From positions 806,001 through 870,000 of the forward strand of contig JALQBC010000011.1 of the NCBI GenBank assembly GCA_023375675.1: a DNA stretch of 64,000 nucleotides. Direction: 5' to 3'. The DNA is from Cytospora piceicola. Taxonomy: Eukaryota; Ascomycota; Sordariomycetes; Diaporthales; Cytosporaceae. The notes beneath the pieces were generated by a model. It made no database searches. It was not told the DNA's origin and worked only from the letters and a program-made list of their open reading frames with translations. A program made the translations under genes and the position numbers. Shown here piece by piece: positions 25,614 through 37,396 of the stretch (positions within the stretch are counted from its first letter, which is position 1; each line of letters opens with the position of its first letter).

Positions 25614-28600
25614 CTAATTAGTAGTTATATAGGCAACCTCTGATAGTAAGGTTAAAAAAGGTAGATTTTTCTTACAATTATTATACGACGATTAGGGCTC
25701 TGTTATAGGCTATTCGTCGTATTTTAAGTCGCGAGATCTACGTTAAGATTAAGGCTATCTATAGTTATTTAGGTATAGCTAACCTTTAAAAAGTAGTCGA
25801 TATTAACCGATAAACCTTCGTAAGGCTTTTTTAAACTAATTTAATAACAACGTATTTATTTAAAAAACTACTTTATAACCTACCGGTATATACTATCGTG
25901 TAATACCTTTAAAACTTCCTTATACTATAAACTTTCCTCTTAAATAAAACCGTATACCTATTTTATACTATAAACTTCTTTTAAAGTAAAACCTATATAC
26001 TTTCTCGGCTTATTACTTCTTTTACTAAAAATAACCTTTTTTTATAACCTTTCTTTATAACGATTATAAACCTTCCTTTTATATCTTTACTTTACGACTT
26101 TACAATAAACCTTCTTTACGAAAACGACTTTATTTATAACCTTTATAACCTTCTTTTCCTTTACGACTATACCTACGATTTTCCTCTTTCCTCGAAACCT
26201 TACGAGATCCTTCTTTAAAAACCTTACTTCGCGATAGACCCTTTTCTTATAAACCTTTTTAACGTTAGTTATACAGATAAAAAGGCTAGTAAAAGTTAAG
26301 CTATTACGTAATAATTTTAAGCGATTACTACTTATAGGTAGATAGTTTAAACGTATTAATAGTTAGTCGGAAAAGTATAGTATAAGAACGTCTTTCTCTT
26401 TATATACCTCGATTATAATTACTACGACTTCGCGATAACTTTCGATAAAGATAAGGCCGATAGCCCTTACTTTTTATAAGAATACTTCGACGGCTTAATA
26501 AAGGTATCGCGAGTTCTTAAAAGCTAATAAATATTTATCGACTTAAAGCTATAAAATACCTCTATAAGTAAGAATATATATAATAAAGTTAATACGATAA
26601 TTTTTACTATATATATTATCGAAAACTTTTATTAAATAAGTATTACCGGTAAATATTTATTAACAGACTTTTAAAAAGACTTCGAAGCCTAAAATAAAAA
26701 TATATTTAAGTTAATCGTTTTTACTTAATAACGTAAAATAAAACCTTTTTAAAGAAATAAAGGATTTATATAAGCTTATATAAAAGCTACTTTATTATTT
26801 AACTACCGAATATTATAATAAAGAAAAAACTACCGATATAGTTAAAAGATAAAATAAAAATAGAATAGTTTTTTCTTAATATAAAGGTAAAATAACAGAT
26901 AAAATAAGCTATTATCGATAAAGTAAAAAAGTAGCCGAAGTTTTTTATAAGTAGTAGTTATAACTTTTTTCTCTTTTAGCTTAAAGACGATAGTAATAAC
27001 GTAATACCGTTTATCGAAAAAGATAAATCGTTAATAGTTTTACTTTCCGGGAAAGAATAAGAATAACGATTATTATATTATATACCGTTACTTTCTCTTT
27101 CTTTTAAGCCCTTACTATAATCGAAAACGTAACTACCGCCGCTACTATAAAATATAAGGCTATTAACAGGCTTTTAAAGCCCGGAACGACTTATTACGTT
27201 ATAAAATTAACTTTAAAATTATTCGAACTTTCTTTTTTTATAATTATATACGTTAGCCGGTATACTATATTACTAATAAAAAGCTATATATCCTCCGGTC
27301 TTTAAATACCTTTATAAACCGCTTTATAACTTTTATAAAACTTTCTCTTTTTATTAAATACTTAATTATATATTAAACTTAAAAAAGATTATAGCTTTTT
27401 CGAAGGCTTAAAATAAAAATAAAAAGTAGACCGGAAAGCTATATAACTTATTAAATAAGAAGTTAAAGATTTTTATAAATCTTTATTATTATAGTAGTAT
27501 TTAGCCGGACTAGTTTTATATTATACTTTTTTAAATTTTTATTAGAAAAGCCGAAACTTACTATATTTATTATATCGGTATAATAGATAATTTTATTATA
27601 ACGTATAAAAAGTTAAAGACTTACTTTAAAACCGATATAAATTATTAATAGTATTATAACGATTAAACTAGTATAATATTTAATAGCTTTTAGAATAATA
27701 AAAATAATACCGATAAAAGCTTTTATAAAGTTTTACGCTTTATATTAAATAAGCTTTAACTTTATTAATATACCTTCGGCTTTTATTACGTTAACGACGA
27801 GATTTTAAAAATAACGGTCTTTCGAGTATATAAAAGAATAATTAAGTTCGAGTATACTTTTTATATACTTATTGCTTTTTATAAAAAGCTTTTTTAAAAC
27901 TTTTACTTATCTTTTAAACTGTTTTTTAAGTAAAAGAATAGTACCGGCGGTTATTTCGTTTAAAAACGATTTAACGACGAAGCTTATTACCTCGACTATC
28001 GATATAATAATAACTATTAACGAAAAGGTTTCGGCTTCCGAAAAAGCGGTTCCGGCTTTTATAAAAAAACCTTTTATAATAACCGTCGGAATAATAAACG
28101 CCGGTAACCGTATAAGAAAAAGAAGTATTTTATTTATAGTTAAAAAGGCTGTTAGTTTATAAAGTATACCTTAAAAAAGAAATAACGTTTCCGGAACTAA
28201 TATATAATATAATATAAATATTATAGTAAATCGGCTACAGAAAAAGGCTTTATAGCCTTTTTAACTAACTATAAAAGCTATAAAGCCGTTTATAATATTA
28301 ATAGCTTAGTTAAATAAAATAATAACGATAATAGTAAAGTTAGTATTTTTAAAAATAAAAAAGCTATATACTAACTAATAAATATAGTTTTCCTTTATAC
28401 TATTTCTAATAATAACGAAAGTAAGGCCGGATATAAGAATACCGTTACTTTAGCTTTATAGTTTACCTTTTAAAAACGTTATTTAAAGCTAAAATTTTAA
28501 AGTATTATTTTTAATATTAAAGCGGTAGAGTTCTCGACTATAAGCTATAACTAATACCTTATCTTTTAACGTAAAGATCTTTCGGTAAAAATAAATAAAA

Positions 28601-31600
28601 CTAAAGCCGGTAAAGCTATTATTAAATTTAACCGAAAGGTATAGTTAGCTTTTTTTAGTATTATCGACGTTAACTTATTTATCGAAGCTATAATTTTTTA
28701 TATCGTTAATATACTTACGTTATTCTTTTTATACGTTTAAGATATAGATAAATTAAACGTTTATTTTCGAAATATTATAAACTAGTTAGTAAAGGTTAAT
28801 AGACAAAGTAAAGAGAAGGCTATCTTTATTATCTAGAAGTAAGGCTATTTATAGTTTTTTTTTTCTTCGAAATAAGATACCGGCGCCTTTTTTATAGAAA
28901 AAAAGCTACGTCGTATTTATTATCGCTTCGGATACCCGACTATTAATTAGCTATCCCGGCTATTAACGAATACCGGCTATAAGGTTAACGTTATAATCTT
29001 TAAGGTTATTATAAAGTTTTATTATTATTATTAAATAAAAAGCTTTACCTTTTAATAATTTAAATTTACTTTAAGAGATAATTATAACTTTAATTATAAG
29101 TTCATCGCCGACGTTATATATCTACTCGGAAAACTAATACTTTATATTATAAACTTATTAACGTTTTTTTAAGCTATACGTTTTTTAACTTTATTATTTG
29201 TTAAAAATATATAAAAAGCCTTACGGATAATATAGATAAATATATATTTTAAACCTTTTAACTAATTAGTTTATAATACTAATACTAACTTTACGTCGGC
29301 AGAATTCTAAAACGAAGTTAAAATTATAAGGATTATATATAAATAGGTATTTATAAAGGCTTATTAGTCCGTCGGAAAAGTTAAAAGATATTATAGCTTT
29401 TTATATTATACTTTCGAAATTCTATATATTAAGCTTTTAACTATTTTTAATAACAATACTATCTTATAAATAGCTGTTATAGCTGTTAACGATATAGTAA
29501 GACTTAATAAATTAATATCTATACTGCTTATTTTTAACGCCTTCTTTTAAATAAACTTCGATTTACCTTTATCGCTATCGATATTATAATATATAAAAGT
29601 AATCGTAAAGGCTATAAAGGTATTATAAAAGCTTTTTATAAAACGATAAGTTAATAAAGCTATTATTATACGAAATAGCTTAAACGTAAGCGATTAAATA
29701 GCCTTGCCTTTTTAAAGCGAGGTATATATATAGCGAGAAAAAAAGGGCTAATAAGGCCTATATAAGCTGCTTACTGTCGATAAACACGATTTTATACTAA
29801 ACCTTTTTAATAAACCTATTAAATTTCGATTTATACTAGTTCGCCTATATCTCTATAACGATTTTAAAGATATAACCTTTAAAGTATCCCCTTTACTCGG
29901 TCCGGCGCGAACTAAGCTATAGCTATTAGTCGCTCCGGTATAGACCGAACTATAAAAGCTATAAAAGCGCGGCCGGCCCTTTAGGTTTAAGAATAAGCTT
30001 AAACTAGCTACTTTACTACCCCGGCTACCTTCGTCTTTTTTACTTAAAAAAAGAAGGATAATTATAAGTTAGCTTTAAAGCTACGTTATAACGGCGTTAT
30101 TACTAGCCCCGGTAAGCCTTTTAAAAAGTTTAATACGAAAAAGATTATAGACTTTATCGGCTACGATATTTTCCGTTTTAAGCTATTTAATTAAAAAACT
30201 TATAGCTTATACCGTTTATTTAAAACGTAAATAGTCTATAAGGTTAAAAATAAAACTAAAAAGCTATATAAAAAGTTACGCTTTATTATTTAAAGGTATA
30301 ATAACGCCGGTGAAAAAGATATCTTTACTTAATTATTAACGATTTAAAAGGTTAGCTAATATATTATTACCGCTTTTACTTTATTTTTACTCCGAATAGG
30401 TATAATTATAAAGCTTTATAACGTTATATAGGTTTATTTTTAATTAAAATTAAAGTTAGTATAAACGATTTTAGCTATATTACCGAAAGAACTTGAGCCT
30501 CGATACCCTTTAAGTACTATTATATAGCTTATAAAGCCTTTTTATAATATCGCCGAAGTAAACGTATATTAGTAGATAACGTATTATAAGTACTATTATA
30601 TAAGATTTAGTATAAATATATTTATATATAACCTTTACCTTTTTATTACGGCCGGTAGTAAAGACTTTTTTAATATCGTCGGTATATAAACCGATAATAC
30701 CTTTATACTCGGAACTTTAGCTTTCTCGACGATAAAAGAAAAGGAAATTTAAAAAGTAGAAATTAAGTATAAGCTTAAAGTAAAGCTTTCGCTAAGTACT
30801 CCCCTCGACTTTAATAGTATAAAAGTAATAATATATAACGATAGATCTATCGAGGTTAGATAAAAAGAATAAAGCGTTAAAATCGAAAAGGTTAACTTAA
30901 AAGCGTTTAATTATACTTAAAAATATCTCGAATAACGTATCTATAAGGTATATCTAATATCGATTTATTAGCCGGAAGCCGCCTTTAATCTTTTTATTAT
31001 AGCTTAGATTTAAAACTTAAATATAAAAGACTATAAGCTATTAAATTAACGTTTTAAATAGTAAATAAAGAACGTCGAAAAGGGTTTACGATATATCGCT
31101 TTAAATTTAACGAAAGCTAGATTAACTATCTTTATCGATAGTTCTTTTATAAACAACCGAGATCTTAGTTCTTAAATCGGCTTTATAATCGTTTTTATCG
31201 ATAAAGAAAAGAACGACGATAGTATATAGTATAGAATATAAAGTAACGTTTTATACTAATCTTTTATAAAATATAAGCGTATTATATAAAGCGTTTTAGT
31301 ATTAAAGATTTATAGTATAACTAACGGCTTTAATCTTAGCGTTATAATTTTATTTACTTTAAAGATAATTACCGATTAACTAAACCTTTTAATAATCCCT
31401 TTTACGATTTATATAAACTCGTACTCGCTATATAAATACTTAGTTAAGCTAAATACGATAAAAGAGAAGCGGCTAATAATCGATATTATATCGTTACGTT
31501 AGTTATATAAAAGACAAGAGATCTATAAAATACAATAGATTAATAGTAACGATAATCTAGCCGACGTAATAACGAAGGTATTACTAAATAAGGCTTTAGT

Positions 31601-31919
31601 ATACCTAATTGATTTAAACGAGTTAACGATTAAGGTAAAGGGATATATAGACCGGGCTTAATCGATAATATAGACGGTACGGCACGTTAAAGGTATCGGC
31701 CTATAATACCGTAGGTACTATACCTTACAGTCGGTCCGATAGCGGACCGAATAAAGGCGATAATTAAAGAGACGTCGATTTATAAGGGTATTATAAACAA
31801 TTAAAAGAAGCTTATATATATAGAGCTATAGAAGCTTATACGTATAAGGCTGTAAGTAGTATAGGTAGATCGATAGTATAAAGCTATTATAAAACAGAAA
31901 AGCTGTTAGTATAAAACGT

Positions 31920-32108
31920 TACCTAATTAGGTAAACGGTTAGGCCTGCCGTCTCGGCAGGGCGGCAGAACTGTTAAACCGCCTAGCCTATAAATAGGTTT
32001 CTATACTAGGCCTGTAGATAGCTTTAAACCTAGAGAATAGACATATATAACCTAAGCTAATAAACTGTACAATCGATCGTATTTGTGTCACCCTTAGCCT
32101 TACTAACA
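31920..32108 (+). repeat. Copia 3' LTR
   Basis: 189 bp, starting TACCTAATTAGG and ending TTACTAACA. It has the same GC-rich hairpin as the 5' LTR with one C/T change. A target duplication is not clear: GAACGC on the left against GAATAT on the right could be a RIP-altered pair. Confidence 0.88.
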
Positions 32109-32173
32109 GAATATATCTTTATTTATAAACGTATTTTATACTTTAAGCTAATATATATACCTTTTATTAAAGA

Positions 32174-32213
32174 GAGTAAGGATTTATACTGCCGAGGTAA
32201 GGAATCGTACTTC
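32174..32213 (+). repeat. Fragment of MITE terminal inverted repeat (left end)
   Basis: AAGGATTTATACTGCCGAGG followed by AAGGAATCGTACTTC matches the left end of the element at 23833. The matching right end was not found. The older Copia sequence stops here, so the insertion or a later rearrangement broke it. Confidence 0.65.
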
Positions 32214-33234
32214 TTCTATATACTATATATACGAATATAGCTGCACATTTGTTTAATTAGCTTAAAAATTTAAAGAAGGGTTATATTAAGCTTAATATAG
32301 TAAAGCCTCCTGTTTTTTATACCTGCGGACGCTTAATTTTAACATTACTCTATTATAAACTATTATAATATATACTATTAGTATAGCCGCTAGATATTAT
32401 TACCGCTATTAACGTAAACCCCCTTTTATAACGTAAACCGCTAGCTATATAACTACTATAAATACACTTTAAATTTTTATTTTAATTACTCGCTTTACTT
32501 CGAATTATCTATATCTGTCGCTCGGAATTTAATTATCTCGCATCTTTACTATATCGTACTATCCCGATTATAACTATATTTTTAAAGAAGAGTAGATAGA
32601 GTGTTTATATTAAAATCGGTCTAATACCTACGATAATAACCTTTTTTCTACCTTTACTAACTTATTATATTACCTTCTTTTCTTTACTACTAGATATAAT
32701 ACTTTTTAAGATTTAAAAGATAAGCTAAATAAGGTTATAATATATACTAAGTAGAAGACTATCGTATAAGATTTAAAGTTAACGTAGGTAAGGCTATATT
32801 ACTTTAAAGGTAAGAAACGGTATAGTATAGCTATAAAGAATACTATTAAGACTATTAAGATTAATTATAAATAAGCTGCTTTAGCTTATTGTATGTATAA
32901 AATAAGCTAGTAATAGGTTTTAATAATTAAAAAAGTCGTATACGTCGGCTATAGTTCGGATTTTAATTTTAAAAGCTAACAAAGCTATATTAAATTAATA
33001 GATAATATAAAGGTATATATAAACTAAAAGATAAAATATAACTTTTTTACTTAACTTTAACGCTTTAAAAGGGACCTGATTAGTATATTTTTAAGTTAAA
33101 GATTTAAGCTAATTGTTATTAAAGACTTTAGAAAAGTATAAAAGAAACAGAAGCTAAAAGTTTTATAGCCGGTAATAATAACTTTTAAAAAGTTTAAAGT
33201 AAAGGGATACTAATATAAATAGTATATAGATAAA
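32214..33234. other. Unassigned AT-rich RIP DNA
   Basis: No open frame and no recognisable motif. It lies between a MITE end and a LINE fragment and could be MITE interior or LINE 5' sequence. I could not decide. Confidence 0.4.
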
Positions 33235-33649
33235 GCTATACACGTCATTATTAAAAATATTTTCTTAGCTTAATATACTACTTTTATTATTATAATATAT
33301 TATAATAATAAACTCTTTTCGATAAAGGGTTTTATTTAATAAATAAAATTTTAAATTAACTTCTATTTACGTACTTATAATAAAGATTAACCTTTTTATT
33401 TCTGTTTATATAACCTTTTTAATACCGGATTTACTTAAAAAAGAAAATAACCTACTTTTTACCTTTTTCTTTTTATAACTACTTATTTATAATAGCTTTT
33501 AATACTCGCATTTTTTTATACCCGGCTCGCCTTTATACCTTCTTACTATATAATAATATCTTAATCTGTATTATATAATAAGCTATAAAGTAAACTATAT
33601 TATAATAATATAATACTTTTTAGTTTATAATACTCGGTTTTTCTTTACT
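33235..33649 (+). mobile_element. LINE fragment, third copy
   Basis: This short stretch is colinear with about 2350-2740 of the first LINE. The clearest shared block is the one leading into GTAAACTA(C/T)(A/G)TTATAATAATAT, near 33595 here and near 2695 in the first copy. It is cut on its right by repeat C. Confidence 0.6.
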
Positions 33650-34329
33650 TTACTCTATTGTATCCGGAGTAGCTTAAGCGGCGTATCTGCCTAAGCGGGT
33701 TATCTACTTAAGTAGCTATTAAGATTCCGATCCTTCTTAACGGAAGGCCTTCTCGGCAGGCGGTCTTACCGCCGTTCCCTAGTTCGAATTTAAGGGCTTA
33801 TATAAGCCTTTAGTAAAGAGGAAGGAAAGGACAGGCTAAGGTTCGGGTTAAAAACCTTAAGAACCTATAGAATTGAAAATATTAGCTTAAATAGTAACCT
33901 TACCTTAAACGCTACAATTTAATTAAATATACCGTTTAATAGCCCTTTTTCTACAGATTTAAATTAAGGTAAGGTTTATATAATTAAATTAAAACTTGAG
34001 CGTGTATCTTAGTTCGAACTTAAGGTCTACTATAAAGAGCCTTATTATAAACCTTATTGTAATTAGCTTTATTATAGGCCTTAAAGTAACTATAAGCCTT
34101 CCGGCAGAGATTAAAATGCCTTATAATCTCCAGTTCTTTTAGCTGTTCGATAGCTAAAACACTGCTTTTAATAGCTAATTAAATCTAAAAAACAGTTGCT
34201 ATAGCGCATTAGTATAATTATAATTCAGCGCTAATTAAAATTAAAAGCAGGTAGTATAGATTTTAAAGATAATAATTTCTATATACCTACCTACCTTATA
34301 AAATAAATAATAACTTTTTTAACAGAAGG
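33650..34329 (-). repeat. Palindrome-rich repeat, copy C (rearranged)
   Basis: The shortest copy. The hairpin-rich end segment (CTTAAGCGGCG, then CCTTCTTAACGGAAGG, GGCGGT/ACCGCC and GTTCCCTAGTT) runs forward, but the conserved body that follows runs in reverse, ending with TTTTTTAACAGAAGG at 34329. There is no TAAG array and only one of the roughly 218-bp units. It is therefore internally rearranged relative to A, B and D, or is two partial copies joined. It is more RIP-mutated than B. Confidence 0.75.
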
Positions 34330-35824
34330 TATTTATATAATAAACTTTTTATTAAATATAATTTTAATACTTTATTTAACTTTATATTTACTATAAAATA
34401 TATATAATATAATAATATATTATATTAATATTTTAATTAATATAAGTATAAAAGTAATTTTTATATTAAAATATATAATATTACTTTATAATTTTGTTTT
34501 TAAAGCTTTATTTTATTATATTATTTATTATACTATATAATTAAACTATTAAATATATAATATAATACTTAAGGTTTTTAAAGTTTTTATAGTATAGTTT
34601 AAAATTATTAGTTTATATTAAATTAAGTTTTAAATAACGTCTGTTATTTAAGTATATATATATTAATTAATTAATTAATTAAATTTAAAACTACTTTATT
34701 ATCCTTATATTATAACTTTTATATTTATTAATACTTTATATATATATATTTCTTTCTTTCTTAAAAGCTAACTAAGTTTAAGTTATATTATAATATTAAA
34801 GGTAAAGTTATAAAACTTATATAAATAAAACAATATTAATATAAAAGGTAAAAAATAAATATAAGTATAAATATATACTTATATTTAGTTTTATTTTATA
34901 TTTATATCCTTTTAATATAAAACTATAACTATTATAAAAGTAAATATTTAATATTTAAAAAGCCTTTAGTTTATTTTATATTTTTATATTTTTAATTTAA
35001 AAATATAAAGTCTTCTACTATTTTTAATGTAAAACTATAACTAATATAAACGTAAATATATAATATAAGTATTACTAATAAGAGTTATATTAATACTATT
35101 AATCTTAAACTTTAAGCTTTTAAAATATAAAGTTTATAAAGACTTTAAGTTTATTTAACATTTTTATATTTTTATATTTCTAATATAAAGATATAACTAG
35201 TATAGTAGTAAGTATATTATATAAGTATTACTAATAAGTGTTATAATAGTAGTATTAACTTAAAATTATAAGCTTTTAATATATAAAATATAATTAAAGC
35301 TTTAATATTAGTTTTAAGTTTAATATATTTATTAGAAGAATATACTATATTTTTATATTTCTGTATTTTAGTATATAAGTATATTACATTTCTATATTTC
35401 TATATTTCTATATTCTAATTATAAAACTATAAACTTATTATAGTTATACTATAGCGTTTATATTAATAGTAAGTATTACAGCTTATATTATTATTAAAGT
35501 AATAAAGTTTAAGTCTTATTAATATTACTATTATCTCCTTTTAATATATCTGTTTATATAATATTACTATTTAAATTAGCCTTTAAATAAAAATATTTTT
35601 TAATCTTTTAAGATTCTTTCTATTAAACTGTATTAATACTACTTACTATATTTTAAAATTAAAAGCTATTTTCGAATTATATTTTAAAGCCGAGTTCGCT
35701 ATTTAGTTATTGTATTAATTACGTTATTAAAGTTACCTTTTTACCTTTATTTATAGCCGTAGTAGTTAAGATATTAAAGTACTATTATTATAAACAGACC
35801 CCTTTTATATTAAATAGATTAATG
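34330..35824. other. AT-rich spacer, nothing recognised
   Basis: Extremely AT-rich, with many homopolymer and TA/TTA stretches. There is no open frame and no match seen to the elements in the window. Confidence 0.5.
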
Positions 35825-36690
35825 CCTTCCGTTAAGAAGGTTAATGTTTGTTTTACAAGGCGGGCGAACATATAGAAAAATTATTGCCCTTAAGATTTAT
35901 ACTACCTGTTTTTAATTCTGATTAGCTCTGAATTACAATTATGCTAATTCGCTATAGCACCCGTCTAGAGGATCTGATTGGCTGTTGAAAGCAGTAATTC
36001 TAGTCGTTCCGTAACTAAATGCACTAGTAATTGTAAGGCTTTTAATGCCTGCCGGAAGACTTACGGTCACTTTAAGGCCTACGATAAGGTCGGACCTACG
36101 ATAAGGCCTTTTACTGTAGACCTTAGGTTCGAACTAAGATACATGTTCGAGTTTTAATCCGATTAAGACGTACTAACCTAAATCTAAATCTATAGAAAAA
36201 GGGCTATTAAACGGTATATTTAATTAAATCGTAGCCCTTAAGGTAGGCTTACTATTAAAGCTAATAGTTCTAATTCTATAAGTTCTTAAGGTTCTTAACC
36301 TGAACCCTAGCCTTTCCCTTCCTTTTTACTTACCTAGGCCTTTAGGTTTATACTAAGATACACGCTCGAGTTTTAATCCGATTAAATAAAACTAACCTAA
36401 ATCTGAATCTATAGAAAAAGGGCTATTAAACGGTATATTTAATTAAATCGTAGCCCTTAAGGTAGGCTTAATATTAAAGCTAATAGTTCTAATTCTGTAA
36501 GTTCTTAAGGTTCTTAACCCTAACCTTAGCCTTTCCTTCCTTTCTTCTTTACTAAAGGCTTATATAAGCCTTTAGATTCGAATTAAGTAAGTAAGTAAGT
36601 AAGTTAGTAAGTAGGTTAGCTAGTAGGTTAGCTAGTAAAGTAGTTAGCTAGTTAGCTAGTTAATTATTAAGTAAAGAAGTAAGTATAAAG

Positions 36691-36771
<81 letters not shown>

Positions 36772-37040
36772 TATTTCGCTGCTTAAGGCTGTGAAGGAGA
36801 CGATAGAGTAACGCCCGAAAGGCGTTACTTTGTTATATCCGGAGTAGCTTAAGCGGCGTATCTAGTTATTTAGTTTTTGACCCTTCTTAACAGAATGCCT
36901 TCTCGGCAGGCGGTCCTACCGCCGTTCCCTAGTTATAATTTAAAGCTAATTAGAATTAAGAATAAAAGAAACGTTTAAATAAGAAAGTTATATATATCAG
37001 TCTGCTTTATAAAATAACTAGCAACCTTCTTAACAGAAGG
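35825..37040 (+). repeat. Palindrome-rich repeat, copy D
   Basis: A 1216-bp copy that looks complete. The left end is CCTTCCGTTAAGAAGG and the right end, ending at 37040, is CCTTCTTAACAGAAGG. The inverted similarity runs about 40 bp inward (TTTTACAAGGCGGGCG against TTTTATAAAGCAGACTG). Inside are two tandem roughly 218-bp units (from about 36121 and 36339), the palindrome AAGGCTTATATAAGCCTT, a GTAA array (36585-36772), a cruciform (36778-36858) and the GC hairpins. No coding frame is seen. The ends suggest a non-autonomous DNA element, but no target duplication is obvious. Confidence 0.8.
36585..36772 (+). repeat. GTAA tetranucleotide array in copy D
   Basis: About 190 bp, nearly pure GTAA from 36693 on. 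The shortest of the three arrays. Confidence 0.9.
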
Positions 37041-37396
37041 TATATTACTTTTATATTTTATAATGTAAATAATATATAAATAACGTTAAAGAGTAAAGTT
37101 ATACGTTATATATACTAGTTACTAATTATTGTTATTAAGTTGTTTTATGTTCTTTACATAGTGTTTGTAATATATATTAACTAAAACAATTATATATCCT
37201 TGATAGAGAATTATAGATCTATGTTGTTGGCTTTGCCCCTGCCCCCCGTTGCAAATGCTCTCAATGGCGGTACAAGCGGGTATCATTGTATTCTGAGAAA
37301 GGAAATTCGTGAAAGTGCCAAGAAACTAAAGGGAGCTGCGGTATGTGCGGGAAATCTACAATACCCTCCTAACATCGGCTGGATATGCTATGGATC
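37041..37396. other. RIP block edge and ytp1 3' flank
   Basis: Up to about 37130 the DNA is still TA-rich with almost no CA/TG. From about 37150 these dinucleotides return, and by 37200 the composition is ordinary. No gene is seen. The Ytp1 3' UTR should lie in the right part. Confidence 0.7.

Larger units (their letters stand above)
25425..32108 (+). mobile_element. Ty1/Copia LTR retrotransposon, RIP-inactivated
   Basis: A 6684-bp element with two 189-bp LTRs. The 3' internal part encodes, in one plus-strand frame with stops, a Copia RNase H. It reads DSSFINNRDLSS from 31137, SLYKYLVKL from 31428, and NDNLADVITK at 31548-31577, which is the classic end of Copia polyproteins. The position of RNase H just before the 3' LTR fits gag-protease-integrase-RT-RNase H order. 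The integrase and RT parts align with the older copy but their catalytic boxes were not pinned down. It is inserted in the older Copia copy, in the opposite orientation. The 96-residue open stretch at 27872-28162 is a chance remnant inside it. Confidence 0.88.
10451..32173 (-). mobile_element. Older Ty1/Copia copy, interrupted by later insertions
   Basis: Minus-strand pieces match the younger Copia (25425-32108) in colinear order. Approximate pairs are 32109-32173 with 26510-26580, 24353-25424 with 26590-27750, 20922-23832 with 27720-30475, 18653-18882 with 31405-31640, 11490-11631 with 31640-31770, 10637-10751 with 31790-31919, and 10451-10636 with the LTR. Between the pieces sit the younger Copia, a MITE, repeat B (about 930 bp of Copia is missing there), the Gypsy element and a 738-bp inverted-repeat element. 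The RNase H region is still readable at 18653-18882. The 5' LTR was not found and the element stops at 32173. Piece edges carry an error of some tens of bases. Confidence 0.8.

Noticed and set aside
27872..28162. A 96-residue open frame in the AT-rich block
   Set aside because: It lies inside the Copia element, and its counterpart in the inverted copy (about 23400-23640) is broken. It is a chance remnant of mutated pol.
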